From JAGLOK01 sp963675575 (lineage in GTDB: Bacteria > Bacillota > Clostridia > Christensenellales > UMGS416): a DNA stretch of 64,000 nucleotides. The notes below the pieces were generated by a model. It saw nothing but the letters and a program-made list of their open reading frames with translations, ran no database searches and had not been told where the DNA came from. Shown here in pieces: positions 1-8,548 of this stretch (positions within the stretch are counted from its first letter, which is position 1; every line of letters begins with the position of its first letter). The DNA is taken from positions 372,001 through 436,000 of the forward strand of contig OY776378.1 in assembly GCA_963675575.1 (NCBI GenBank), written 5' to 3'. Both the position numbers and the translations under genes were made by a program.

Positions 1-2
1 GA

Positions 3-476
3 ACGTATCTCAATAATCCGTTTATTGCAGGACTAAATGAAGAACTATTTTTCCGTTTTTATGATAATGGCGAGGGAATAATGTCCAATGAGAAATTATA
101 TATTGAATCAACTTATTCAATGTCATTGGCGACAGCACAAATCATTCAGTCGCCTTATTCAAAAATTAAAAATGCGATATTGGTTTTGGCAAGTGCGAAT
201 AAAAAAGATCTAGGAAACGCAATGGAGTATTTTGGTGATACAACCGAGTTATGGAAGCTATATGGAGACGGTTTCATTGCAGATAAAGATGACATATTCC
301 AGTACAAATTTAAAGAAGAAAACGCAAAAGAAGAAGAAGTTGCCGAGACACTATTGGAAAGAACGGATGTAATGAATTTGCTTTATGTATCAGGTGCAAT
401 ATTCGCAATATTGCTTATTGCAATAATATTTATTACGATAAAATATAGGAGGAACAGCAACAATGAAGAGAAATAA
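3..476 (+). CDS. C-terminal end of a BcsB-like exopolysaccharide synthase subunit (5' partial)
   Basis: The reading frame is open from the window edge, so the true start lies outside; the ATG at 81 is internal. The visible 157 residues are a mixed alpha/beta segment, then an acidic linker (KEENAKEEEVAE) and one C-terminal membrane helix ending in a basic tail (KYRRNSNNEEK). This layout, with a short 'L..LYGDGFIADKDDI' stretch before the helix, resembles the C-terminus of BcsB, the membrane-anchored subunit that guides a nascent beta-glucan chain out of a BcsA-type synthase. It overlaps the next gene by 14 bp, implying translational coupling with a GGDEF-like membrane protein. The family call is by eye from the C-terminus only; an unrelated single-pass membrane protein is possible. 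Confidence 0.5.
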   Translation, partial: TYLNNPFIAGLNEELFFRFYDNGEGIMSNEKLYIESTYSMSLATAQIIQSPYSKIKNAILVLASANKKDLGNAMEYFGDTTELWKLYGDGFIADKDDIFQYKFKEENAKEEEVAETLLERTDVMNLLYVSGAIFAILLIAIIFITIKYRRNSNNEEK

Positions 477-1311
477 TAAAAACATTCAAACTGATCTTAG
501 TTTTATAGCTTTGGTTATATTGATATTCATATACTTCATATTTTTGATTTATCAGGAAGAATATCTTTTAAATAACTTTTTGATAGCCGCTGTAGTTTTT
601 ATAATTGTGCTTATTACCTACTTTACGAATTTAACCACTGGCTTGATAATAAATACTACTTTAATACTAACGTATATAACCTACCTTATTATACAGAGTA
701 TTACAAAGGGAGCAGTAATAAGATCATATGTTTATTTTTGGATAGTAATGTCTCCGGCGCTGACCACTGCCTTTTCCTTGTTTTCTATGTCGGCTACATC
801 ACTTCAAAAAGAAGTTTTTGAATTAAATAGGAAGCTTGTCATGCTGTCGGTGCTTAACGAGAATACTAAGCTCAAAAATCTTAGATCTTTTGAAAATGAT
901 GCGAGAATTTTTAAGAACATTGGCAAACGTTACAATATGGATTTTGGTGTGCTTCTAATTAAATTCAAACACCAAAGAGAAATCGAGAGGCTTTCAAAGA
1001 AAGAGGGGATGAAGAAGGTTGTATCACTCGTTGCCGATGTTGTAAGAGAGGCGCTTAGGGCGGAAGATGAATTATATCAGTTAGAAGATGATGAAATTTT
1101 ATTTGGCGTGCTTTTGCTGACGAAAAAAGATTCAATCGATGTTGTATATAATCGTCTAAAAGATAAAATAGCAAGCATTGATACCAATGAAATTCTTAAC
1201 ACAAAGCAGTTAATTTTAGACATGAGAATCGGAATTGCCTTTGATGACGGAGAAAAATCTGTTCTGGAGTTACTTGATACTGCTAAAGATTCAATGCAAT
1301 ATGATGTATAA
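463..1311 (+). CDS. Membrane protein with degenerate GGDEF domain
   Basis: 282 residues. Four hydrophobic segments (about 12-31, 38-58, 62-82, 88-108) precede a short coiled linker and a GGDEF-like domain (about 125-282). The domain opens with the usual 'D.LT.L.N'-like stretch (NENTKLKNLRSFEND). The signature position reads EDDEI at 208-212 instead of GGDEF, so diguanylate cyclase activity is unlikely. Its place between a BcsB-like gene and a glycoside hydrolase suggests a structural or c-di-GMP-responsive accessory role in exopolysaccharide export; that is inference. RBS is AGGAGG at about 449-454. It overlaps the upstream gene by 14 bp. Confidence 0.65.
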   Translation: MKRNNKNIQTDLSFIALVILIFIYFIFLIYQEEYLLNNFLIAAVVFIIVLITYFTNLTTGLIINTTLILTYITYLIIQSITKGAVIRSYVYFWIVMSPALTTAFSLFSMSATSLQKEVFELNRKLVMLSVLNENTKLKNLRSFENDARIFKNIGKRYNMDFGVLLIKFKHQREIERLSKKEGMKKVVSLVADVVREALRAEDELYQLEDDEILFGVLLLTKKDSIDVVYNRLKDKIASIDTNEILNTKQLILDMRIGIAFDDGEKSVLELLDTAKDSMQYDV

Positions 1312-1326
1312 TTAGAAATGTAGTTA

Positions 1327-1335
1327 TGGTATAAT
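1327..1335 (+). promoter_or_regulatory. Extended -10 promoter before the GH26 gene
   Basis: TGG followed by TATAAT, an extended -10 element 46 bp before the GH26 start, with no good -35. It suggests the GH26 gene can be transcribed separately from the upstream pair. Confidence 0.4.
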
Positions 1336-1381
1336 TGGCTGCAACAAAATATTAATGTGAATTATCGGGGAAAGTCACTCT

Positions 1382-3010
1382 ATGAAAAAGCATGTAATAA
1401 TTAGTTTTGCAGCAATATTAGTTATTGTCGGTTTAATGCTATTTTGTTGGCCGGCAAGTAATAAAGATAGTGAAAATATACAGGAACGGCAAAGCGAGGC
1501 AATTACAAAAGTGGATATGGCAACATATCCACTTGATACGTTGGCGTTGGAAACTGACGTTATAGATATGCAGACAGATAAACCTGAACCAACCCTTAAA
1601 CCGAATGTTGAGTTATTATTCGAAGCTGAAAAAGCTGAATTAGAAAAGCTGAAAAAATATAATAAGGATAGCGATAATGGGTTGACGCAAACAAGCGGTA
1701 GTGGGTATGTAGGGAATTGGTCTTCTGAGAAAAGTAAGCTGACTTTTAGAGTAAGTGTGCCAGTGTCTGGTATGTACGAACTCATCTTTTATACAGCAAC
1801 ATTTGATAAAGAAAGTTACAATACTATAAAAGTAAATGAAAGAATTTTATTTGGTGTGCTTTGTACTAAAAGTCTGGATTTTCAACCGTCCACAATAAAG
1901 GCACAGTTAAATGCGGGCGAAAATATTATCACGGTGTTGAAAAGCTGGGGCGGAATCTACATAGATTGTATGTATGCTAAATTGTCTGAGGGAATTAGCC
2001 CTGATGTTTATAACGTGGAAAAGTCTTTGGCTAATGAAAATGCTTCTGAAAATACTCGCAGATTGATGAGCTATTTAGTGGACATATACGGAAAGTATAC
2101 ATTATCTGGCCTGTATAATTATGATTTTGGTATCAATACTCCTGAGGCATTTGAAATCTATAGACTTACGGGCAGATACCCAGCGGTAATGGGGTTTGAT
2201 CTTATGGACTATTCGCCAAGCAGAGTGGAGTTTGGAGCTGAAACGAAGCAAATAGATTATGCTCTTGAATGGGATGATTCTGGAGGGATAGCGACTTTTA
2301 TTTGGCATTGGAACGCTCCAAAAGACCTAATAAACACCAGGGAACAACCGTGGTACAGAGGGTTTTATACAGAGGCTACAACATTTAATCTGGATAGGGT
2401 ACTAAATGGGGAAGATCCAGAAGGATATGCACTGCTGCTTCGTGATATTGATGCTATCTCAGAGCAAATAAAAATATTAAGCGATAAAGATATTCCGATA
2501 TTGTGGAGACCAGTTCATGAGGCCAGCGGAGGCTGGTTTTGGTGGGGGGCTTATGGGGCGGGAAACTATAAAAAACTTTGGATTTTAATGTTTGAGAGAA
2601 TGACTTATATGCATGAATTAAATAATTTGATTTGGGTTTTTAATGGTGGAGATCAAGAGTGGTATCCCGGGGACGAATATGTCGATATAATTGGTGAAGA
2701 TATCTATACAGTTCCACATGATTATGAAAGTCAATATAATTTATTTGAACAAGCTTTGAAATCCAGTCAAGAAAAAAAAATGATAGCGCTTTCGGAAAAT
2801 GGAGTTTTACCCGATCCGGACTTAATGTATAAAGATAATGCATGCTGGCTCTTTTTTGCATCATGGAATGGTGAAGTAATAATTGACACTGAAAGCAAAA
2901 AAATATCCGATAAATATACTGAGTTTGAACATTTTGTGAAAGTTTATAATCATAGTAAAATAATAACATTGGATGAATTGCCGCAACTCGATACTTATTC
3001 AATTGATTAA
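1382..3010 (+). CDS. Exported glycoside hydrolase family 26 protein with N-terminal carbohydrate-binding-like module
   Basis: 542 residues. An N-terminal membrane anchor or signal (about 5-25) is followed by a Thr/Pro-containing linker, a beta-rich CBM35-like module (about 75-205) and a GH26 catalytic domain (about 215-520). Family hallmarks: the acid/base Glu380 in RPVHEASGGWFWWG and the nucleophile Glu472 in ALSENG, both in the expected contexts. GH26 enzymes are retaining endo-hydrolases, mostly beta-mannanases, with some acting on mixed-linkage beta-glucans. Next to a BcsB-like gene it may trim or release the polymer made by the synthase rather than digest food mannan; that is inference. 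RBS GGGGAAAG precedes the ATG. It has its own extended -10 promoter. Confidence 0.85.
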   Translation: MKKHVIISFAAILVIVGLMLFCWPASNKDSENIQERQSEAITKVDMATYPLDTLALETDVIDMQTDKPEPTLKPNVELLFEAEKAELEKLKKYNKDSDNGLTQTSGSGYVGNWSSEKSKLTFRVSVPVSGMYELIFYTATFDKESYNTIKVNERILFGVLCTKSLDFQPSTIKAQLNAGENIITVLKSWGGIYIDCMYAKLSEGISPDVYNVEKSLANENASENTRRLMSYLVDIYGKYTLSGLYNYDFGINTPEAFEIYRLTGRYPAVMGFDLMDYSPSRVEFGAETKQIDYALEWDDSGGIATFIWHWNAPKDLINTREQPWYRGFYTEATTFNLDRVLNGEDPEGYALLLRDIDAISEQIKILSDKDIPILWRPVHEASGGWFWWGAYGAGNYKKLWILMFERMTYMHELNNLIWVFNGGDQEWYPGDEYVDIIGEDIYTVPHDYESQYNLFEQALKSSQEKKMIALSENGVLPDPDLMYKDNACWLFFASWNGEVIIDTESKKISDKYTEFEHFVKVYNHSKIITLDELPQLDTYSID

Positions 3011-3016
3011 CACTAT

Positions 3017-3052
3017 TTTATAAATTCTTTCTTATTTTTTTAAATTTATAAA
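3017..3052 (+). terminator. AT-rich inverted repeat after the GH26 gene
   Basis: Perfect 10-bp arms TTTATAAATT / AATTTATAAA separated by a T-rich loop. It is weak as a terminator because no U-tract follows the stem; it may only reduce read-through to the epimerase gene. Confidence 0.25.
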
Positions 3053-3082
3053 GAATAAAATGGAAAGTGAGCGTATTGACAA

Positions 3083-4177
3083 TTGAAAAAAATAATGATT
3101 GTTTTTGGAACAAGACCAGAGGCCGTTAAAATGTGCCCATTGGTTAATGAACTTAAATCTAGAGATACAATTGAAACGATTGTTTGTGTTACGGGCCAGC
3201 ACAGGGAAATGCTGGATCAAGTTCTTAAAGCTTTTGAAGTTGTTCCGGACTATGATTTAAGTATTATGAAGCAAAAGCAAACGCTTTTTGATATCACTAC
3301 AAAAGTATTAGAAAATATAAAATCTGTTTTGGAAGCAGAAAAGCCAGATATTGTACTGGTGCACGGCGACACTACAACGACATTTGTAAGCGCTTTAGCT
3401 TGCTTTTATCTTAAAATTCCTGTGGGGCATGTTGAAGCTGGGCTTCGTACTTATAATATTTATTCGCCATACCCTGAAGAATTTAATAGGCAGGCTGTAA
3501 GTCTAATATCAAAATATAATTTTGCGCCTACTGAAGTAGCAAAAAATAATTTGATTGAAGAGAAAAAGAATGCAGAAAACATATATGTAACGGGAAACAC
3601 GGCTATAGATGCACTAAAAACAACAGTAAAAAAAGATTATACTCATAGATATTTGGACTGGGCGAAAGGAAACAGACTGATTCTGCTAACGGCTCATAGA
3701 CGTGAAAATTTGGGTGAACCTTTGGAAAACATTTTTACGGTAATAAAAAGGGTAGTTGAGGAATTCGAAGATATAAAAGTAATATATCCAATACATATGA
3801 ATCCAGTTATTAGGAAAACAGCGGATAAAATATTGGGAGATATTGACAGAGTTATGATTATTGATCCTTTGGATGTGCTGGATTTTCACAATTTTATGTC
3901 AAGATCATATATGATATTAACTGATAGCGGCGGAGTCCAAGAAGAGGCACCTTCGCTGGGTAAACCTGTTTTGGTGTTGCGAGATACGACTGAAAGACCT
4001 GAAGGTGTGGATGCGGGAACACTAAAACTTGTAGGAACAGATAAGGGAAAATTCTATAGTGAATTTAAAAAACTTTTGACCGACAAAGAGGAATACAATA
4101 AAATGAGCATAGCCGCAAACCCATATGGTGATGGATTTGCATCAAAAAAAATTGCCGATATATTAGAGGAATTATAA
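3083..4177 (+). CDS. wecB: Non-hydrolysing UDP-N-acetylglucosamine 2-epimerase
   Basis: 364 residues, the normal length for the family. It interconverts UDP-GlcNAc and UDP-ManNAc in the cytoplasm, supplying ManNAc for surface polysaccharide or teichoic acid linkage units. Visible hallmarks: N-terminal GTRPEAVKM, HGDTTTT, GHVEAGLRT, the TAHRRENLG loop, DSGGVQEEAPSLG and VLRDTTERPEG. The start is a TTG; an ATG four codons in (3095) is an alternative, and the RBS is poor for both. It closes the polysaccharide locus and is followed by a weak terminator. Confidence 0.93.
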   Translation: MKKIMIVFGTRPEAVKMCPLVNELKSRDTIETIVCVTGQHREMLDQVLKAFEVVPDYDLSIMKQKQTLFDITTKVLENIKSVLEAEKPDIVLVHGDTTTTFVSALACFYLKIPVGHVEAGLRTYNIYSPYPEEFNRQAVSLISKYNFAPTEVAKNNLIEEKKNAENIYVTGNTAIDALKTTVKKDYTHRYLDWAKGNRLILLTAHRRENLGEPLENIFTVIKRVVEEFEDIKVIYPIHMNPVIRKTADKILGDIDRVMIIDPLDVLDFHNFMSRSYMILTDSGGVQEEAPSLGKPVLVLRDTTERPEGVDAGTLKLVGTDKGKFYSEFKKLLTDKEEYNKMSIAANPYGDGFASKKIADILEEL

Positions 4178-4400
4178 CCTGGCGGCAAAAAGCATGTCTT
4201 AAATGCTTATTATTTTTAAATCAAATTATATCTCCGGAATTATCCCCCGAAGTTGAAATCAATACGATATTTATATGACAGTTAAGCCTTTGAGAGTAAA
4301 AAGCTTTTGCCGTTTAACAAAAGACAAATCATAAGTTACTAAATAAGTAATCTTATATACATTAAAGCGATTATACGCATTTTATAAGCAACGCTGCAAA
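4178..4400. other. Intergenic region with weak terminator-like hairpin
   Basis: Non-coding stretch between the epimerase and the PRD regulator (promoter at its right end listed separately). At 4190-4208 AAGCAT and ATGCTT form a short stem followed by ATTATTTTT, a weak terminator for wecB. Nothing else is recognisable on either strand. Confidence 0.4.
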
Positions 4401-4429
4401 TGGACTCAGTTTATTTTTTATGGTATAAT
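4401..4429 (+). promoter_or_regulatory. Sigma-A type promoter for the PRD regulator
   Basis: -35 TGGACT (four of six consensus positions), 17-bp spacer, -10 TATAAT at 4424-4429. It lies 78 bp before the TTG start at 4507. Confidence 0.6.
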
Positions 4430-4506
4430 ATCAAAAATATTGGAGCATCCAAAAACTATATTCAGCATAATGTAAAATATTAAAAAAATCGTGAGGGACA
4501 TGTTTT

Positions 4507-6471
4507 TTGCGCATTTTAAATAAAAATTGTGAAATCATACTTAATAAGCTTATACTCGCTGAAACTGCAATTTCGAGTAGTGATATAAAGCCAAGTTTGG
4601 ATATATCCCGTAAAACGCTTACAGCTGAAATGCATAAACTAGATAGCTTTTTAATCAATTATGGCGCGCGTATAAGAACTGTAAATGGTGTCGGTTATTC
4701 AATTGATATATTGGAGGAAGACAAATTTAGCGAATTTAGCGAGGAATATTTACGGCATTTTTATCGTGACCGTTATATGTATTTTGATCGAAATTATCTT
4801 TCTTATCTCATAGTCTTGGAGCTTCTTATTTGTGATGACTACATCAGCGTTGATATATTAACAGAAAAATATCATTATAGCGTAAGCACAATATCACAAA
4901 ATCTGCAGAAGGCAAAAAAATATTTTAAGAAATATAATCTCGATTTAGTGTCTCGTCCAAATTATGGAATAAAGATTTCAGGGAGCGAATGGAGCAAACG
5001 TATATGTATTCTTTTTACCGCGAAAGTTGCAAACGGAATTAACTTTCTGCAAAAAACTCAAATACCGGTTATAAGCAAATTCCGTAAGATGGTGGAAAAA
5101 GATACGGAAAATTATTTTTCGATTAAGCAAAAAATGGAGCCTGTATTGCAAAAGCATAAAATATACAGTCCTCTGGTTTATCAGATGATGCTTTCATATT
5201 ATATATTTTTGTCGCAGAGTCGAATGGAATGGTATGAAAAATTAGAATTCAAGGAAGAACAGATTGAAAGAGTACAGGAGACTATTTATTTTGATGCGGC
5301 AAAAGATTTAGCCAAATTATTCGGAGAAGAAGGCTATATAATAAAAGAAAATGATATTATTGGTTTGGCAATAATTATGGATAGTTACGCAACGCGTTGT
5401 GATAAAAGTGGTATAAATGAAGAACAGTATGAAATATGTGCAGAAGATATTCACAGATTCATCGTAAAGTGTTCAAAGCTTTATCCTGGCGTGGAACATG
5501 TTTTGGATGAAGAGTTTTCCGAAGAATTTATATGCTATCTTGCTGTCATACGTGAAAGACTTTTTTTTCAGATGCCTAGCGATGAAGAAAGCGTATATTT
5601 TGCAAAGCACGATGGAGCATTTATATCAGATTTGTGCCTTGATTTTGCGAGAATGTTTTTTGAAGTGCATGGCATAAGGCTTGAGACAGCAGAGTTCATG
5701 TTGGCATATTATATTATTTATAACTCGAGCGCTCGACATAATGAAGCTAAAGCAGAATATCGAGCTATTTTGGTGAGTTTCTACGGGATGCATTTTTCCC
5801 GTAATGTGGCAGAAAAGCTTATGAGAATTTATAGCAAATTGATAATTGAAATAATACCTATGGAACTCGTCGAGGTAAATCACACAGATTTATCAAAATT
5901 CGATATGATTATAACTGATATTGCTAAAAATCAATTCAACAATACAACGCTGCCAATATTACATTCAGATATTTATCGTGAGGATTATTTGCGTTCGCTT
6001 GATAAATTTATTTCAAACGAGAATGCTGAACAGTTGCGGCAAATTGTTAAAGAGTCCAATATAATCAGAGATGCAGATTTTCGTAACAAAGAAGATGTTT
6101 TTGAGTATTTGGCTCAGAATTATGTGGATGACGATAAAAGGGAAACTTTTTTGTTGGACTGTCAGCAGGATAATGAATTTTTATGCTTTGAACGAAAAAA
6201 TAAAATTGCAGAAGTTTCGACATATCCCAAATATTACGATAAGAAGGATGTAATTATAATTTTCAATAAGAATTCCTTTTATTGGGACAACAAAAAAGTG
6301 CTTATGATAATATTCTTTAACCGTCGAGGACGAAAGTATAAAGAAATAAGAATAATTGCTAAGTTGCTAAACCGTCTTTTCAGAGACGTGGCAGGCGTAG
6401 CGCAAAATGTTAGCAGGATGGGTTTTGAGGAATTTATTGAATATTTAGCTCATTCGAATAAATATCGGTAA
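4507..6471 (+). CDS. BglG/PRD-family transcriptional regulator with degenerate PTS domains
   Basis: 654 residues, the usual size of PRD activators. N-terminal winged HTH (about 1-75) and a second HTH (about 100-160, CDDYISVDILTEKY then YSVSTISQNLQKAKKYF), two PRD-like helical regions (about 180-410), an EIIB-like fold (about 415-500) and an EIIA-like domain (about 515-654). The usual phospho-acceptor sites look lost: the EIIB start reads ILVSFYGMHFS with no Cys, and the EIIA site reads STYPKY where IPHG is normal. PTS-dependent control is therefore doubtful. No PTS genes are nearby. It probably regulates the importer operon starting at 6673. Start is TTG 4507 with GAGGG 9 bp upstream; the ATG at 4500 is out of frame and stops at once. 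Confidence 0.75.
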   Translation: MRILNKNCEIILNKLILAETAISSSDIKPSLDISRKTLTAEMHKLDSFLINYGARIRTVNGVGYSIDILEEDKFSEFSEEYLRHFYRDRYMYFDRNYLSYLIVLELLICDDYISVDILTEKYHYSVSTISQNLQKAKKYFKKYNLDLVSRPNYGIKISGSEWSKRICILFTAKVANGINFLQKTQIPVISKFRKMVEKDTENYFSIKQKMEPVLQKHKIYSPLVYQMMLSYYIFLSQSRMEWYEKLEFKEEQIERVQETIYFDAAKDLAKLFGEEGYIIKENDIIGLAIIMDSYATRCDKSGINEEQYEICAEDIHRFIVKCSKLYPGVEHVLDEEFSEEFICYLAVIRERLFFQMPSDEESVYFAKHDGAFISDLCLDFARMFFEVHGIRLETAEFMLAYYIIYNSSARHNEAKAEYRAILVSFYGMHFSRNVAEKLMRIYSKLIIEIIPMELVEVNHTDLSKFDMIITDIAKNQFNNTTLPILHSDIYREDYLRSLDKFISNENAEQLRQIVKESNIIRDADFRNKEDVFEYLAQNYVDDDKRETFLLDCQQDNEFLCFERKNKIAEVSTYPKYYDKKDVIIIFNKNSFYWDNKKVLMIIFFNRRGRKYKEIRIIAKLLNRLFRDVAGVAQNVSRMGFEEFIEYLAHSNKYR

Positions 6472-6492
6472 AACACTATATATTCAATATTT

Positions 6493-6522
6493 AAAAAGTC
6501 CTCACCAAGGTGCGGACTTTTT
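6493..6522 (+). terminator. Rho-independent terminator of the PRD regulator
   Basis: Near-perfect 14-bp stem (AAAAAGTCCTCACC / GGTGCGGACTTTTT) with a 2-base loop and terminal T-run. Confidence 0.85.
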
Positions 6523-6526
6523 CAAA

Positions 6527-6554
6527 TTGAGTTTAGCACAACTTTCTATATAAT
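6527..6554 (+). promoter_or_regulatory. Promoter of importer operon 1
   Basis: -35 TTGAGT at 6527-6532, 16-bp spacer, -10 TATAAT at 6549-6554, directly after the preceding terminator and 118 bp before the first gene. Confidence 0.65.
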
Positions 6555-6579
6555 TGTAATAACAAATTAATACCATATT

Positions 6580-6592
6580 TGTTCGGGGAACA
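6580..6592. promoter_or_regulatory. Palindromic operator-like site
   Basis: TGTTC-GGG-GAACA, a perfect inverted repeat about 25 bp downstream of the -10, in the expected 5' leader of the importer operon. It is a candidate binding site for the adjacent regulator or another repressor; protein assignment is inference. Confidence 0.35.
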
Positions 6593-6672
6593 GCAATGGC
6601 ATTCATATTCTATATGGTTTCAAATGCATTAAAGCATATGAAATAAAATATACGTAAAAAAAGGAGAAGAAG

Positions 6673-8376
6673 ATGAAGAAACAGAAAATACTAGCATTAT
6701 TATTAGCACTAATACTACTGTGTGGCATTTTCGCAGCTTGTGACAAAGATACAGCCAGCGATGATACTGCAGCTCAAGAGGTAAAAGCCACTGAGGAAAA
6801 GAGCGACAAAATTGCTGAAATAGGGCTTAATGAGAAGGCTACAGTTGAGGTTAGTTCTGATCAGGCAATGATTGATGAACTTATCGCTTCCCATACTGAT
6901 GCGGATGGCAGAACTTTTATTTCCGTTGCACTTGAAGATGACCCCGGTTCAATGAACCCATACGGCGGCGGCTCATCAAAACCAAGACAGGTTGTTTTAG
7001 AAGGTATCTTCGAAAGCATGTTCCAAAACCAAGGAACAGGCGGAGAAATGAAACCTATCGTTGCTGAGGGATATACAGTATCAGAAGACGGATATACATA
7101 CACAGTAACTCTCAAAGATTATGTATATGACTCTGAAGGCAACCACTTGACAGCAAGTGATGTTAAATTTGCATTTGAAATAGTTGGACGCGATGAGTAT
7201 AGCTGGTCTTCAATGCCTGCTGTTGATGCAATCAATGTCATTGATGATTATACTCTTGAAATCGTTTACAATTCCTTGAACAATAAACACATAAACAAGA
7301 CTTTAACCGGATATGTGTTTACACAAGCTGCTTATGAAGCAAGCCCTGACGCAATGATAACCACACCGGTTGGCACAGGTCCATATAAGCTTTCAAACTG
7401 GGTAAGCGGTTCTGAAATGGTATTTGAGACATATGACTCATATTGGGAAACAGATGATTCCAAGATATTCCGTAACTCATTAGCTAATGTAGACAAAATA
7501 ACATATAAAATCATTAAAGATTCAGCTCAGAGAGTTATTGCTGTTGAATCAAATAGTGTTGATATGTGTACAGGCGTTGCGTTTACAGATCTTGGACAGT
7601 TTGAAGACGAAGAAACCTATAACATTTTCTCAAGCCTGCAGGACCAGGTTGTGACAATAGCTTTCAACTGCAGCGAAAACAGCCCTTGTGAAGAACTTGT
7701 TGTTCGTCAGGCTATCGCTTATGCTATAGACAGCCAGGGCGTTCTTGACGGTGTTGACCAAGGAAACGGCGAAGTTTGCTATACAGCATGGGCTAGCGTA
7801 TTCCCAGACTATGATACTAAATGGGAAAGCGAAGACTATTACAACTACAATGTAGACAAAGCCAAAGAACTTCTTGCAGGATCAAACTATGACGGCTCAA
7901 CTCTTACAATTATGTTCGAAACAAACGACCGTCTTGCTTCAGTTGCACAGGTTGTTCAAGGATATCTTCTTGATGTAGGCATTGATCTGGAAATATTCCC
8001 TTGCGACGGCGCACTATTCAGAACATATAGATTTGACAACACAAAAGCAGATCTTCTTATGTTCACAGCAGGTTCTTCAACATTCGGCGGATTCACAATT
8101 ATGGGTAACTTGAATTCAGTAGCAGCAGACAAAACTCTAATTGGTATCAAAGAAGACACACTTGCTCAGAAGATGGACATAATGGCTGAAAATGCTGGTA
8201 CAGGCGACTGGACGTATTCGTATGAGGCTCACTACTATGTAAAAGACAATTGTTATCTTTACAGCTTATATGCTCCAATCAACTTTACTGTAACATCAAA
8301 AGTTGTTACCGGATTCCTTTTGAACCAGAAGGGCAAAGATACTCCCAACTGCTGTACTTATATCTGGAACGATTAA
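6673..8376 (+). CDS. Oligopeptide-type ABC transporter substrate-binding lipoprotein (system 1)
   Basis: 567 residues, family 5 solute-binding protein. Lipoprotein signal with lipobox GIFAAC (Cys about 23), then an acidic linker and the SBP_bac_5 fold: early SMNPYGGGSS, the TYTVTLKDYVYDSEGN beta strand, LTASDVKFAFE, TTPVGTGPYKLSNW and VRQAIAYAID. It captures an extracellular ligand for the permease pair encoded next. Substrate cannot be read from sequence; family members bind peptides, nickel, sugars or opines. First gene of the operon, with RBS AAGGAG. A strong hairpin follows it, so it is probably made in excess over the permeases. Confidence 0.93.
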   Translation: MKKQKILALLLALILLCGIFAACDKDTASDDTAAQEVKATEEKSDKIAEIGLNEKATVEVSSDQAMIDELIASHTDADGRTFISVALEDDPGSMNPYGGGSSKPRQVVLEGIFESMFQNQGTGGEMKPIVAEGYTVSEDGYTYTVTLKDYVYDSEGNHLTASDVKFAFEIVGRDEYSWSSMPAVDAINVIDDYTLEIVYNSLNNKHINKTLTGYVFTQAAYEASPDAMITTPVGTGPYKLSNWVSGSEMVFETYDSYWETDDSKIFRNSLANVDKITYKIIKDSAQRVIAVESNSVDMCTGVAFTDLGQFEDEETYNIFSSLQDQVVTIAFNCSENSPCEELVVRQAIAYAIDSQGVLDGVDQGNGEVCYTAWASVFPDYDTKWESEDYYNYNVDKAKELLAGSNYDGSTLTIMFETNDRLASVAQVVQGYLLDVGIDLEIFPCDGALFRTYRFDNTKADLLMFTAGSSTFGGFTIMGNLNSVAADKTLIGIKEDTLAQKMDIMAENAGTGDWTYSYEAHYYVKDNCYLYSLYAPINFTVTSKVVTGFLLNQKGKDTPNCCTYIWND

Positions 8377-8465
8377 GCATTTGGTAAACTTAAGCGATAC
8401 AAAACTCAACGGCACATAACGGATAAACTTAATAATTAGATACCGTAAAGTGTTATACATTATTA

Positions 8466-8509
8466 GGCAGCTTGCGGGAGATGGCTTCCGAGCCTGTTTC
8501 CCCGAGCTG
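8466..8509 (+). terminator. Hairpin between binding-protein and permease genes (system 1)
   Basis: Imperfect 20-bp arms starting GCAGCT and ending AGCTGC around a TCCG loop, followed by TTATTTCTTA. Likely a partial terminator or mRNA-stabilising stem that sets binding protein above permease expression. Confidence 0.6.
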
Positions 8510-8548
8510 CTTATTTCTTAACGTTAATATTGGAGGCCATAATATAAA

